DNA of 64,000 nucleotides from positions 124,001 to 188,000 of the forward strand of contig CAVXML010000007.1 in the NCBI GenBank assembly GCA_963763015.1, given 5' to 3'. Shown in pieces: positions 55,501 through 61,190 of the stretch; positions within the stretch are counted from its first letter, which is position 1; the number at the start of each line of letters is the position of its first letter. The notes under the pieces are model-generated. The model was not told where the DNA came from, did no database searches, and worked only from the letters and a program-made list of their open reading frames with translations. The DNA comes from Fodinibacter sp963763015. GTDB taxonomy: Bacteria; Actinomycetota; Actinomycetes; Actinomycetales; Dermatophilaceae. The translations under genes were made by a program, and so were the position numbers.

Positions 55501-55669
55501 CGACGAACGTCGTCGACGCGTAGGACGGGAGCGGGACCACCAGCAGCGACGCGGTGACCGCGGCGACGCCGACGGCGGCCGCGAGGCCGAGGCGTCGGCG
55601 TCGGCGAGCGATGGCCGCGCTCCCCTCGACGGACGTGAGGTACCTGACCTGAGCGTGTCGATCGGACAT
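43577..55669 (-). CDS. Giant secreted modular surface protein (beta-helix, Ig-like and DNRLRE domains)
   Basis: One uninterrupted 12-kb frame encodes about 4,030 residues. A signal peptide (basic RRRRR, hydrophobic 28-49, PSYA cleavage near 51) is followed by a CSLREAI-like CTLRAAVQEAN and a right-handed beta-helix rich in TVSGN-type turns to about residue 675, ending in a choice-of-anchor-Q-like DQRGVARPQNARCDSGAFE. Then come two Ig-like repeats, a DNRLRE-type domain (about 887-1057), and three NosD-like beta-helix modules (about 1074, 1804 and 2397) each opening with a CGQ...DLDGH segment. These are separated by three and two Ig-like repeats and followed by a run of ten (2783-3677). Two more DNRLRE-type domains end the protein. 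Ig repeats share FECSLDGAAFTACTSP and HTFAVRATDAAGN-like motifs. No LPxTG or C-terminal anchor is seen, so it is probably released or held non-covalently. Likely adhesion or carbohydrate binding; no catalytic site recognised. Confidence 0.9.
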   Translation of the reverse strand: MSDRHAQVRYLTSVEGSAAIARRRRRLGLAAAVGVAAVTASLLVVPLPSYASTTFVVTSTADLVDASPGDGLCASDEGSCTLRAAVQEANTSPVVDTVTVPAGTYRLTRPPEGGNEADTGDLDVIAPLVVLGAGAATTSVVGGPIPEGAPPEQLGMDRLLEITDTAGAVSLTGLTLRDGWSAEEGGAVSNASAGTVTFTDVVVADSDSQGEGGGIHQLQGALNLVDSTVSGNTARGGGGLYVAGQLNPNGVPARATLTRTTLSGNTADTGAGASVEHEGDLELRAATVSENHAHAHGGGVSVTAKATLSVTDGSLVENATNGDGGGLFASTEAPVTVTGTRFEGNRAGAEVDGEVPDGSGGGLASGGMGSLTLTDAVFTGNAASAEGGGAYLDNNGSVTFSDSQVTGNHAHAGAGIENAAARVTLRNLTITGNEADADGGGIESNGSGNFTIIDTTISGNTAENGGGIANAADGALRIEKTLIWDNRALQRTSDDTGLGGGVYSLGDAKALYENVTISGNIAQVRGGGIYVDADAPVVVTSTTIAHNSSPIASGVGGEIGSPNVPIQPSAGVILRNTIVADNELGPNCSFAVGSEGGNLEDGDSCYFRGSLDRSNAPTAGLDAVADRGGSTMTMGLTPDSLALDGGVTPCPSTDQRGVARPQNARCDSGAFESEGPFPAPDDTPPDTAFVAGPIQDTLTTSLFRFTGSDDVTATEDLRYECRLLESDPTEPPEPPDPTQPLPPELRFVGCGQPWQVPLIEDGFWTFEARAIDRAGNVDPTPFVHQFGGFADVIAPNTTILEKPSDPSTSSSATFTFSATDNATPVEFMEFECRIDTLDPAAWLECTNPAVYSNLAPGEHTFQVRATDAADNVDPSPASHTWTVGTPVDCDAANMTLTATADATVDEGTPLDNLGNLEALTVRSAAPGADARSLVQFDLPSGLPPCALESATLRLFGEGDDSRILLAVPAATAWVENTVVWNNQPASSGIPSTTTSGSGYREFDVTANVEAFDSGTPNHGWIVRDAVEEDATGAEQTFVSSEAVREPPTPPQLVLRFEPAGTPAPPAPPEPGATPTPVVCGQVVTESIRLANDLAGCMGEGLVVGAPDLVIDLDGHSISSGLVLDPGQEEGFFAGIRNSGHTNVVVRGGTVTGFGFGVRLMAGVTHNLVTDMTLRSNTSAGVELFDADNGRVGNTVRGNTLALNGDGVTLLGGSEGSTIVENTFSGNLGRAVYGFDASHHTIADNTVSGDTGDPLLDSDGGISLEASTDTAVSGNFLADIGDAAILVTAGSHRTVIEGNTTTRTSDSAVSVDDSDGVTVRGNTLHLAGGAAIGLGGSDDALVEDNDVRYNPSGIQLAGSHDAVIRSNDARQTQADGISLESSARNLVVGNLTNHTGGTGISVEGEVLDANGDPVDGNTIEDNEATGNLGDGISVGGAGHTVTANEAYNNGAWGISAAVGTIDGGGNLASGNAEPEQCTGVVCAPGSAPAPVAPDTTAPNTEITAAPANGSSALAPQTFAFTATDDQAPVTAMRFECRLDAPPDPEPEPPEPPEPGDPVEPPQPVDVDNWLPCGSPFSYQFLMSGEHTFEVRAIDPSDNVDLTPDVHTWTVVSAPPGPDDVAPDTTITSGPTDPSTSSDASFSFTGYDNATPGPYLTFECSVDGGAFTACTSPEELAGLEPGEHTFAVRALDAAGNEDESPATRTWTVEEPPADTTAPETTLDEHPDPLTIQTSATFAFSSPEDDVTFECRLDGAGYAACTSPTTLTVAPGEHTFDVRAVDAAGNEDDTPATWTWTVGAAPVPTAPTCGQVVTVSIVLTADLTDCGGDGLVVGAGGITIDLDGHVVDGTGLAAGIRVDGHDRVTVTGGSVREFDQGVALGSGTSGAIVHAMELRMNELAGVSLTNADDAAGGSTVRHTMTTANGVGILVEAGTQRAHVHHNTVTGNTGQGIHVLASGDNTIEDNTLSGSSDAGVELVGSVGNRLLRNSVSQAADTAVIVSEGSHQTVLEDNTLTDSEGGVAIELSDGARVVGNTVHNMSDAGVVLESADGALVRDNDLRFNAGGIELGGSSGNRVEANLASETAGTGIEVGDGSLRNVFIGNEANANDGAGIAVGAAAPAGEGNLVDGNTADDNATNGIEVTAVGHMIARNSANHNGGYGIYSALATVAGTNVDGGGNRASGNEGGGIDPETGLVIQCFNISCDGGAGTPSDTVAPDTSVIDGPSDPTTRTTATITFTGSDNATPVTFECRLDSTDAGAFAPCTSPVSFTGLAVGEHVFEVRATDWSGNVDQTPAQHAWTIQAPAPDQAPETTILTGPDATTVRTDATFTLDSDEEGVTFACSLDGGTAEPCTSPVSLTGLAVGSHELEVAATDVDGLTDPTPATWTWTVTAAPVATSVTCGQTITSSVRLTNDLTDCSGDGLVIGADAITVDLDGHTIDGVGLGAGVRNTGFDSVAVTGGTLTQFDDGILFAGGHGIVDAMTLTENQVSGVAIRGGPTGSVVRHTDVSSSPVGIELSGGTTGATVHDATLTLIPGDGVLLDGTTASTVTRTAVTGASQSGIALVGASGNTITDNTLSSNSGSGLSLDLASDDNTVRGNDVADSGSDGIAVTASDGNDVVANVVTTSGGCGISLDGATNTLVASNDVRFNAGGICLTLSSGNTIERNTVAGTSGTGISLEGESFDNVVRLNTVSGSSGSGIEVAGAAPAGDGNLVLGNYATGNSGDGIAVADGGHTVTDNVVTLNDGWGILAVTGTIDGGGNQASGNAEPAQCLVVVCTVTAAPGAPDTTIVDRPSDPSSSANALFTFTGSDNTTPTSALGFQCRLDSTDELDFVDCDNPWELTGLQPGEHTFEVRAIDETGIVDPTPATFTWTYVALPTGVAPDTFIDLAPPAASPLLDVYFTFSSNEPDVTYQCSLDGAAFTSCAFAAEYSFEETEVGSHTFRVRATDPEGNTDPTPATYTWTITGIVATVTGGPAFVPAEGTDPATGGETVDTTATFTFEANVADATFRCSIDGLAFTACTSPVTYTGLAIGDRLFQVYAIDPEGAEQIEATQYEWTIVSGLDTVPPDTQVTGGPADPTGSASFEFAGTDNVTSPQGLTFECSLDDPADAAFAECTSPWTYPNPDLPEPLAPGTHTFHVRAIDAEGNIDPTPATLEFTHAADTVAPTVAITALPATTTATAVTARFTANDPFATFECSLDGSLFEACTSPLPVTAEAAGPHTLAVRATDLVGNVGTASEATWTLLAAPETTLTVTPPAESVGPTATFEFTGSVVGTTFECTLDAGPWAACTSPMTLTGLVDGDHTFAVRGTADGFTDTTPAELTWTVTGAPADTEPPETVIDTGPPSVTTSTTATFTFSSPDPGAGYECRLDTAAFSACTSPLALTTVIEGEHVLEVRALDAAGNTDPTPASHTWTVDGPPEATVTSGPADLTESTTATFAFTSDEPGSTFSCWLDGAEVGCTSPKTYTGLSVGDHVFAVRATDAAGNVQVEWTEWEWTVTPAVAPVTTLTEAPTGTTTTTSATLAFTADEPGTFECSLDGAAFTACTSPVTLTGLDAGSHTFAVRAVDLAGNRDATPATTTWTVSLPDTSAPETTGTEGPSGTTTSTTATFAFGASETGSTFQCSLDGAAFAACTSPTSVSGLAVGPHTYDVRATDTSGNTDSTPYRWSWTVEAPPPSCTAGPVTLTANGDSWVDQGSPSSNKGTDSVLKVMSKSGGNLRALVRFQMPTVPAGCEVSTATLRLNAASARTGRTLQAFQLGGTWTESGVTWANQPATTGTPATTSSGTGWREWAVNGQVSAMLAAGGGHGFLVRDASENNDHEQQFRSRENGSNRPQLVITWATAGSGSGGGGSGGGGTPAPVCSTVTVDASADTWVDQSSPSQTKGTDSALKVRSKSGQNVRTLVAFPLPTVPAGCVVDSATLRLNAGSAAAGRTLQAFAAASSWTEGSASWANQPATTGSAVTTTSGTGWREWGVGGIVRSMYSAGGGSGFLVRDSAEGANAEQSFHSRESGSDLAPELVVRFVPAP

Positions 55670-55753
55670 GACACCGCGCCTTCCGTGTCCGGGCCGCACG
55701 CCCTGCACGTGCGGCCCGCCGGCTCCAGCGTGGGCGCGCCGCATCACGGATTG

Positions 55754-55782
55754 GTGAGCCCAGGGTGAAGGAACCCTTATCC
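55754..55782 (-). promoter_or_regulatory. Putative response-regulator site before the giant gene
   Basis: GTGAGCC at 55754 and GTGAAGG at 55765 are spaced by 11 bp, followed by AAC and CCTTATCC. Read on the gene strand this is GATAAGG-N3-CCTTCAC-N4-GGCTCAC. The same arrangement occurs before the small secreted gene at 61191. It is 85 bases upstream of the giant gene start and reaches into the end of the regulator gene. Confidence 0.6.
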
Positions 55783-56445
55783 GGCGTGCGAGGCAGCGAA
55801 CCGGTACCCGGCACCGCGCACGGTCTGGATGCGGTCGGCACCGACCTTCTTGCGCAGGGTGTTGACGTAGACGTTGACCAGGTTCGTCGTGGGGTCGAAG
55901 TGGTATCCCCAGACCTGCGAGAGCAGCTGCTCGCGGCTGAGCACGTGGTCGCTGTGGCGCATGAACGTCTCGAGGAGGGCGAACTCCCGGTTCGTCAGCT
56001 CGATGACCCGCCCGTCGAGCACGGCCCTCCGGGTGCGCAGGTCGAGGTGGATGCCGCCGGCCTCGAGGGAGAGTCCATCGCGAGAACTGCTGTCCCGCAG
56101 CCGGGTTCGAATGCGAGCCAACAGCTCGTCGAACGCGAAGGGCTTGCGCATGTAGTCGTCTGCACCCGCCTCGAGGCACATCGCGGCATCCCGCTCGGCG
56201 AGACCGGTGAGCACGATCACCGGCATCTGGCGACCGGCCGCGCGGAGGGCGCGCAGCACAGTGAGCCCGTCACCACCGGGGAGCCCCATGTCGAGGATGA
56301 CGAGGTCGAGCTCCTCGGTGACAGCCGTGGCCTCGGCCTTCTGAGCCGTACCGACGACCACGGGGACGTAGCCGGCGGCCCGCAGCCCCTTCTCGAGGAA
56401 CGCCGAGATGCGCACGTCGTCCTCGACCACCAGGATCCTCGTCAT
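55777..56445 (-). CDS. OmpR family response regulator
   Basis: A 222-residue regulator with a complete receiver (VEDDVRISAFLEKGL, Asp52 in LDMGLPGGDG, Lys in YMRKPFAFDELLARI) and a winged-helix output domain (FALLETFMRHSDHVLSREQLLSQVWG, NLVNVYVNTLRKKVG, VRGAGYRFA). Its start overlaps the stop of the upstream sensor kinase gene by ATGA. It lies directly upstream of the giant gene in the same direction and is the best candidate to bind the direct repeats at 55754. Confidence 0.93.
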   Translation of the reverse strand: MTRILVVEDDVRISAFLEKGLRAAGYVPVVVGTAQKAEATAVTEELDLVILDMGLPGGDGLTVLRALRAAGRQMPVIVLTGLAERDAAMCLEAGADDYMRKPFAFDELLARIRTRLRDSSSRDGLSLEAGGIHLDLRTRRAVLDGRVIELTNREFALLETFMRHSDHVLSREQLLSQVWGYHFDPTTNLVNVYVNTLRKKVGADRIQTVRGAGYRFAASHAG

Positions 56446-58052
56446 GCCGAGCCCCCAGAGGGGTCCGGTGGTGCCGCCGTGCCGGCACCTTCCTCCTCGG
56501 TGGTCAGCCGACCGGATCCGCCCTCGCCAGGCAGCGGGACGACGATCGTGAACGTCGCACCGAGCCCCGGCAGACCCTCGACGACCACGTGGCCCCCGTG
56601 CGACTCCGCGACGAGCCGCACGATGGCCAGTCCGAGGCCCGCCCCCTGGTAGCGGGCGCGCGCCACGTCCCCGCGCACGTAGGGCTCGAAGACATCGGCG
56701 TCCGCTGGCAGCCCGACTCCACTGTCTCGCACCCAGATCCGCCAGTCGGACGCGGTCACCGAACTACCGACGGCAATCGTGTCGCCGGGGTCGGTGTGCA
56801 TGACGGCGTTGTGCACGAGGTTCATCACCGCCTCGGTGAGGCGGTGCCGGTCGGCGTCGACGACGACGTCGGCTGCGGCGTCGAGGCGCCACCGTCGGTC
56901 GCCCATGACCGTTGCCTTCGCCACGATCTCGTGGGTGAGCAGGTCCAGCGCCAGCGGCTCCCGACGGATGAAGTCCCGTTGCTCGGCGTCGGCCAGGATC
57001 TCGAGGTCGCCGACCAGCCGGCTCATCCGCTCGAGCTCGTCGAGGACGAGGGCGATGGTCACGTCGGCGTCGGGGGCGTCCCGGTCGAAGAGCTCGAGGT
57101 GGCCGCGGCAGATCGCCAAGGGGTCGCGCATCTCGTGTCCCGCGCGGCGGACGAACTCCCGCTGGCTGTCGAGCACGGCCTCGAGCCGGTCGAGCATGGC
57201 GTTGAAGCTCTGGGCCATGTCCGCGGCGTCGCCCACGGTGGCGACCGGCACCCGCTGGGTCATGTCCGACTCGGAGATCGACCGAGCGGTCTCGGTCAGC
57301 TGTCGCACCGGCTCGAGCACGCGGCCCGCCACCGGCCAGGCGATCGCGGTCGCCACTGCGAGCACCGCCAGCGACACGAGCAGCCCGTAGGTGCCGATCT
57401 CCTCGATCTCGCCGAGCTCGGCAGAGGGGAGGATGGTGCCGACGAACACGCCGGACGAGTCCCCGATGCCAAAGGCGTGGCTCGTGTAGCGCCCCTGCCC
57501 CTGTTCGGTGTCGTAGGTGCGGATGCCGCCGCTCGCGGACTGGGCGTCCGTGGCGTCTGCCGCACCCGCGGCACGGACCGGAGCGGGGACGTCGGCCAGG
57601 GGGTAGCGAGCGACGTCGTCGTCGTAGGGCCTGCCGTCGACGAACGTGACCACGGCCTCACCGGGGCTGGTGACGTTCCGACTGAGGTAGACGTCGAACA
57701 GCGCTTCGGCGGAGTCGAACTCGGCGCCGGTCCTCGGGTCGCGGCCGTCCTCCACCAGCGCCCTCAGCTCGAGCACCTCCTGCTGGAGGCTGGCATCCAC
57801 CCGGGCCTCGAGGCGCAAAGTGAGCACCTCTTGTGCCACGAACGTCGAGACCAGGGCGGAGAGCCCGAGGAGCACGACGAAGGACAGGAGGATGCGGACG
57901 CGCGTGCTGCGAGCGGCACCACGCCAGGCAGTACGTCTCGGTGGCTCGGAGCGTGGTGCACCGCCGTCGGCGTGAACCGACGATCCCGGTCCGCGAGGGT
58001 GCCACAGCGCCCGGCCGCGACTCGCTGCTGTGGTTGATGACCTGGAGTGCAC
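56442..58052 (-). CDS. Sensor histidine kinase, partner of the adjacent regulator
   Basis: A 536-residue kinase with helices at about 53-73 and 223-243, an extracytoplasmic region (TGAEFDSAEALFDVYLSRNV), HAMP (GRVLEPVRQLTETARSI), His306 in GHEMRDPLAICRGHLELFD, and ATPase boxes NLVHNAVMH, RDSGVGLPADA and GAGLGLAIVRLVAESHGG. The position after His-Glu is less usual (HEMRDP in place of HELRTP). The first 45 residues are polar and may not be translated: a later start is possible. Forms an operon with the regulator downstream. Confidence 0.88.
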   Translation of the reverse strand: MHSRSSTTAASRGRALWHPRGPGSSVHADGGAPRSEPPRRTAWRGAARSTRVRILLSFVVLLGLSALVSTFVAQEVLTLRLEARVDASLQQEVLELRALVEDGRDPRTGAEFDSAEALFDVYLSRNVTSPGEAVVTFVDGRPYDDDVARYPLADVPAPVRAAGAADATDAQSASGGIRTYDTEQGQGRYTSHAFGIGDSSGVFVGTILPSAELGEIEEIGTYGLLVSLAVLAVATAIAWPVAGRVLEPVRQLTETARSISESDMTQRVPVATVGDAADMAQSFNAMLDRLEAVLDSQREFVRRAGHEMRDPLAICRGHLELFDRDAPDADVTIALVLDELERMSRLVGDLEILADAEQRDFIRREPLALDLLTHEIVAKATVMGDRRWRLDAAADVVVDADRHRLTEAVMNLVHNAVMHTDPGDTIAVGSSVTASDWRIWVRDSGVGLPADADVFEPYVRGDVARARYQGAGLGLAIVRLVAESHGGHVVVEGLPGLGATFTIVVPLPGEGGSGRLTTEEEGAGTAAPPDPSGGSA

Positions 58053-58331
58053 CCTGTTACACCCACCAACTGCTCGACTGAGCCGAGTGTAGGGCGCCGC
58101 CTTCGGTGCGACAGGAGGTTTGGGAGACTGGTCGCCCGAACGTTCCGCGACGGGTCGTCGTCACGGTCGGGCCTCCTCCGGCACGAGCGAAGCCCTGTGA
58201 TCGGGTGAGCACGCTCGTCCGCCGCCCAGCCCAGCAGAGCGTTGCCCAGCGGGGCGGACCAGGGCAGGACCGGACCGACCCGACGGCTCGCAGCTGCCCG
58301 AGCCCGCGGCGGCGCCGCGCGCCGATCGCCG

Positions 58332-58994
58332 TCAGGCGCGCAGGCGGTAGCCCATCCCGCGGACCGTCTCGACTGCACCCGGGCCGACCTTGCGTCGCAG
58401 GTAGCGGACGTACACGTCGACGACGTTGGACCCGGGGTCGAAGTCGTAGCCCCAGACGTGGCTGAGCAGCTGCTCACGGCTGAGCACCTGACCGGGGTGG
58501 CGCATGAACGCCTCGAGGAGGAGGAACTCCCGGGCGCTGAGGTCGCTGGTGCGTCCGCCCACACGCACCTGCCGAGACCGGAGGTCGAGCGTCATGCCGC
58601 CGGCGGTGAGCGCGGTCGCCGGGCAGCCGGCGGACACCGGTCGTAGCCTGAGCCGGATGCGGGCCAGGAGCTCGCCGAAGCTGAACGGCTTGGGCATGTA
58701 GTCGTCGGCGCCGCCCTCGAGGCCGGCGATCGTGTCGGCGGCGGAGTCGCGGGCGGTGAGGATGATGATCGGGATGCTCTTGCCGGCGGCCCGGATCCTG
58801 CGGAGCACCTCGAAGCCCTCCATGCCCGGCAGCCCGATGTCCAGCACGAGCAGGTCGTAGTCGTCGGTGAGGGCCAGGGCGAGGGCCGACGCGCCGTCAC
58901 CGGCCACCTTCGGCACGAGCCCGCTCGCGCTGAGGCCCTTTGCGACGAAGGACGCGATGCGGGGCTCGTCCTCGGCGACGAGGATGCGGCTCAC
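58332..58994 (-). CDS. OmpR family response regulator, second pair
   Basis: A 220-residue regulator. Receiver: AEDEPRIASFVAKGLSASG, phosphoacceptor Asp52 in LDIGLPGMEG, Lys in YMPKPFSFGELLARI. Output winged helix: FLLLEAFMRHPGQVLSREQLLSHVWGYDFDPGSNVVDVYV and VRGMGYRLRA. It overlaps the stop of its kinase partner by ATGA. It is clearly related to the regulator at 55777, so the two pairs arose by duplication. The 279-bp gap to the next gene holds no recognisable feature. Confidence 0.93.
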   Translation of the reverse strand: MSRILVAEDEPRIASFVAKGLSASGLVPKVAGDGASALALALTDDYDLLVLDIGLPGMEGFEVLRRIRAAGKSIPIIILTARDSAADTIAGLEGGADDYMPKPFSFGELLARIRLRLRPVSAGCPATALTAGGMTLDLRSRQVRVGGRTSDLSAREFLLLEAFMRHPGQVLSREQLLSHVWGYDFDPGSNVVDVYVRYLRRKVGPGAVETVRGMGYRLRA

Positions 58995-60538
58995 CGCCGG
59001 CCCGCCCCAGCGGGAACGCGCTCGAAGATCGACGTCACGGAGTCATACTCCTCCTCGTGGGGTCCCGGGGCGTCGGCGCCGGGCCTGCCGATCGCGTCGT
59101 GGTCGGCCGTGGGCACCTCGAGGATGAACAGCGCCCCGCCACCCGAGCCCGCTGAGGTGACCCGGGCGGCGCCGCCGTGCGCGCGGGCGATGGCCGTGAC
59201 GATGGCCAGCCCGAGCCCGGTCCCCGTGCCGCCGGGGACGCGGGCACCTGAGTGGAACCGCTCGAAGATCCGATGCCGATCGGCCGGTGCGACGCCGGGG
59301 CCGGTGTCGCGCACCCACAGCTGCACGCCCCCGGGCCCCGGCGCGCACCCGATGCCGATCGTGTCGCCCTCTTCAGTGACCGCGACCGCGTTGCTCGCGA
59401 GCTGGAGGAGCGCCTGGGTCAGACGCTCGGGGTCCACCCGGGCGCGCGCCGGCGTCAGGGGGTCGAGCACCCAGGTCCGGGCGGCGAGGGCCTGGGCCTT
59501 GTCGAACGTGCTCCGGACGACCTCCGCGACGTCGACCTCTCGACGTCGGAGGAAGTCCGGCCTTCGGGCCCTGGCGAGCACGAGCAGGTCCTCCACGAGC
59601 AGGGCCATCCGGTCGAGCTCGTCGATGGACAGGTCCCGCGTGCCGCGCACGTCGCCGGCGTCCTCCTCGTCCATGAGCTCGAGGTGGCCGCGGATCACGG
59701 TGATCGGCGTGCGCAGCTCGTGGCCGGCGTCGTCGAGCATCCGGCGCTGGGAGTCGAGGGCGTCCTCGAGCCGGTCCAGCATGCCGTTGACCGTGCGGCC
59801 GAGGTCGGCCACCTCGTCGCCGCCGGTGACCTCGATCCGCCGCGAGACGTCGGTCTCGGTGATCGTGGCCGCCGTGCTGCGCAGCTCCTCGATCGGCCGC
59901 AGGATCCGCCTGGCCAAGGCCCAGGCGGCGAGCACCAGTCCTGCCCAGGCGAAGGCGGCGGCCACGGCGTACGAGCGGATCGCGTCACCGAGCTCGTCGA
60001 GCTCTCGGTCGACGAAGTAGGCCGTGACGAAGTGGCTCTGCTGTCCCGCCTTGCTGAACGGCATCACGGCGTACACCACGCGCCCCTGGGTGACCGACTC
60101 GTAGTCCCCGTAGGCGGGGACGGCCGCGCGGGTGGCGACCGCGCGGAAGCCGGCCTCGCGGTGGAGCGTGCCGCCACCGTCGACCGGGACGATCGTCAGG
60201 TCGGCGAGGTAGCCCAGGTGCGTCTCGTGCTCGTCGGGGATGTTGCGCTGCATCGACAGCGTCACCAGGCTCTCGGCGTCGGCGAAGGGCTCCCCGGTGC
60301 GGGGGTCAACCCCCGACCGCGCCAGCTCGGTGAACTCCCCGATCTCCCGTGCCAGCGACTGCTCCACGCGGGCCTCGATCCGCTGTCGCTCCACGAGCAG
60401 AGCCGCGGCCCCTGCTCCGACGAAGCCCACGGCGGACAGGACGGCGACGGACCCGATGAGGCGGGTGCGCACGGACAGCGAGGGCGCACCGCCGAACCGA
60501 GGCACCGCGCGGGTGTCCCCGGGCTCAGTCGTCCCCAT
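58991..60538 (-). CDS. Sensor histidine kinase, second pair
   Basis: A 515-residue kinase: helix at 26-48, extracytoplasmic domain with TGEPFADAESLVTLSMQRNI and PDEHETHLGYL, second helix near 190-208, HAMP (RRILRPIEELRSTAATITETD), His273 in AGHELRTPITVIRGHLELMD, and ATPase boxes (QLASNAVAVT, RDTGPGVAPADRHRIFERF, GTGLGLAIVTAIARAHGG). The ATG at 60538 (MGTTEPGD) overlaps the upstream Asp-rich protein gene by 14 bases. Confidence 0.9.
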   Translation of the reverse strand: MGTTEPGDTRAVPRFGGAPSLSVRTRLIGSVAVLSAVGFVGAGAAALLVERQRIEARVEQSLAREIGEFTELARSGVDPRTGEPFADAESLVTLSMQRNIPDEHETHLGYLADLTIVPVDGGGTLHREAGFRAVATRAAVPAYGDYESVTQGRVVYAVMPFSKAGQQSHFVTAYFVDRELDELGDAIRSYAVAAAFAWAGLVLAAWALARRILRPIEELRSTAATITETDVSRRIEVTGGDEVADLGRTVNGMLDRLEDALDSQRRMLDDAGHELRTPITVIRGHLELMDEEDAGDVRGTRDLSIDELDRMALLVEDLLVLARARRPDFLRRREVDVAEVVRSTFDKAQALAARTWVLDPLTPARARVDPERLTQALLQLASNAVAVTEEGDTIGIGCAPGPGGVQLWVRDTGPGVAPADRHRIFERFHSGARVPGGTGTGLGLAIVTAIARAHGGAARVTSAGSGGGALFILEVPTADHDAIGRPGADAPGPHEEEYDSVTSIFERVPAGAGRR

Positions 60539-60962
60539 CGTCGTCGTCATCGTCGTCGTCACCCACCCCGTCGTCGTCAGCGTCCTCATCCCCGCGATCG
60601 TCGCCGCGGTCGTCGCCACCGCGGTCGTCGTCGCCCCCGTCGGCGTCAGCGGAGGACGGTGCAGCGGGCTTGGGCCTGGCAGGCAGCTTGACGGGCGGGG
60701 GCGCCGGGGCCACGACGACGGGCCGCTTCGTCGCCGTGGGGGTCGGCGTCGGTGAGAGCTCAGGCCCGGCCTGTGACGACCAGGCCGTGGCCGTGGGGCT
60801 CGACCCGGACTGCACCAGCGATGCCTCGTCGAGGTCGACGGGAGTGCCGAGGTCGGGCGCAGGGCTCGCCGCACCTGACATCAGCGTGAGCGCCATGACG
60901 GCGACCACCCCGACGCCGAGCCAGAGGGCGAGGAGGCGCTTGTGCGACAGCATGGTCCTCAT
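60525..60962 (-). CDS. Secreted or membrane-anchored Asp-rich protein
   Basis: A 145-residue protein I do not recognise by family. It has a short basic N-terminus and one hydrophobic helix (LLALWLGVGVVAVMALTLM), a Thr/Pro/Ala-rich linker (SPTPTPTATKRPVVVAPAPP) and a C-terminal tail of Asp, Gly and Arg that ends in GDDDDDDDDGDD. Such a tail could bind cations such as Ca2+. The ATG at 60962 has AGCAGG upstream. Its end overlaps the kinase gene by 14 bases, so it is co-transcribed with the second two-component pair and might act with the sensor. Confidence 0.65.
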   Translation of the reverse strand: MRTMLSHKRLLALWLGVGVVAVMALTLMSGAASPAPDLGTPVDLDEASLVQSGSSPTATAWSSQAGPELSPTPTPTATKRPVVVAPAPPPVKLPARPKPAAPSSADADGGDDDRGGDDRGDDRGDEDADDDGVGDDDDDDDDGDD

Positions 60963-60994
60963 CCTGCTCGCGGGCCGCGGCCCGCACCACGGAT

Positions 60995-61020
60995 CGCGGA
61001 TGAGAGTCCCTTCATCCGCG
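60995..61020 (-). promoter_or_regulatory. Palindrome upstream of the Asp-rich protein gene
   Basis: CGCGGATGA at 60995-61003 is the exact reverse complement of TCATCCGCG at 61012-61020, with an 8-base centre. On the gene strand it includes GATGAAGGGACTCTCAT, a weaker match to the motif before the giant and small secreted genes (11 of 17 positions). Confidence 0.5.
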
Positions 61021-61190
61021 GCGCGAGGGTCGCCTTCAGGCGTCATCACGCGTCGAGGTGGTGCCTCACGGGACGACGTCCTTGCGGTGAGCCCGGGCAA
61101 CGCGACGCCGCCCGATGCAGGGGGCTCGGGCGACGTCGCGGGACCGGGCTCGCGCACCATCCAGCCTGGTGCGCGGTTGACCTCAGCGGG

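Noticed and set aside
43577..55669. Regular repeats in the giant gene considered as a CRISPR-like or satellite array
   Set aside because: The repeats are protein-level, about 80-95 codons apart, diverged at the DNA level and in frame.
48095..55768. A 2,557-codon open frame on the plus strand opposite the giant gene
   Set aside because: It mirrors the repeat structure of the minus-strand gene, has no recognisable domain and is expected in very GC-rich repetitive coding DNA. The minus-strand reading has a signal peptide and clear domains.
58053..58331. A small gene or operator in the gap between the two kinase-regulator pairs
   Set aside because: No frame with protein-like content and no match to the 11-bp-spaced motif was found.
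60525..60660. GTC/ATC triplet repeats that might be a microsatellite or phase-variable tract
   Set aside because: They encode the Asp-rich tail in frame; changes in length by three bases would not switch the gene off.
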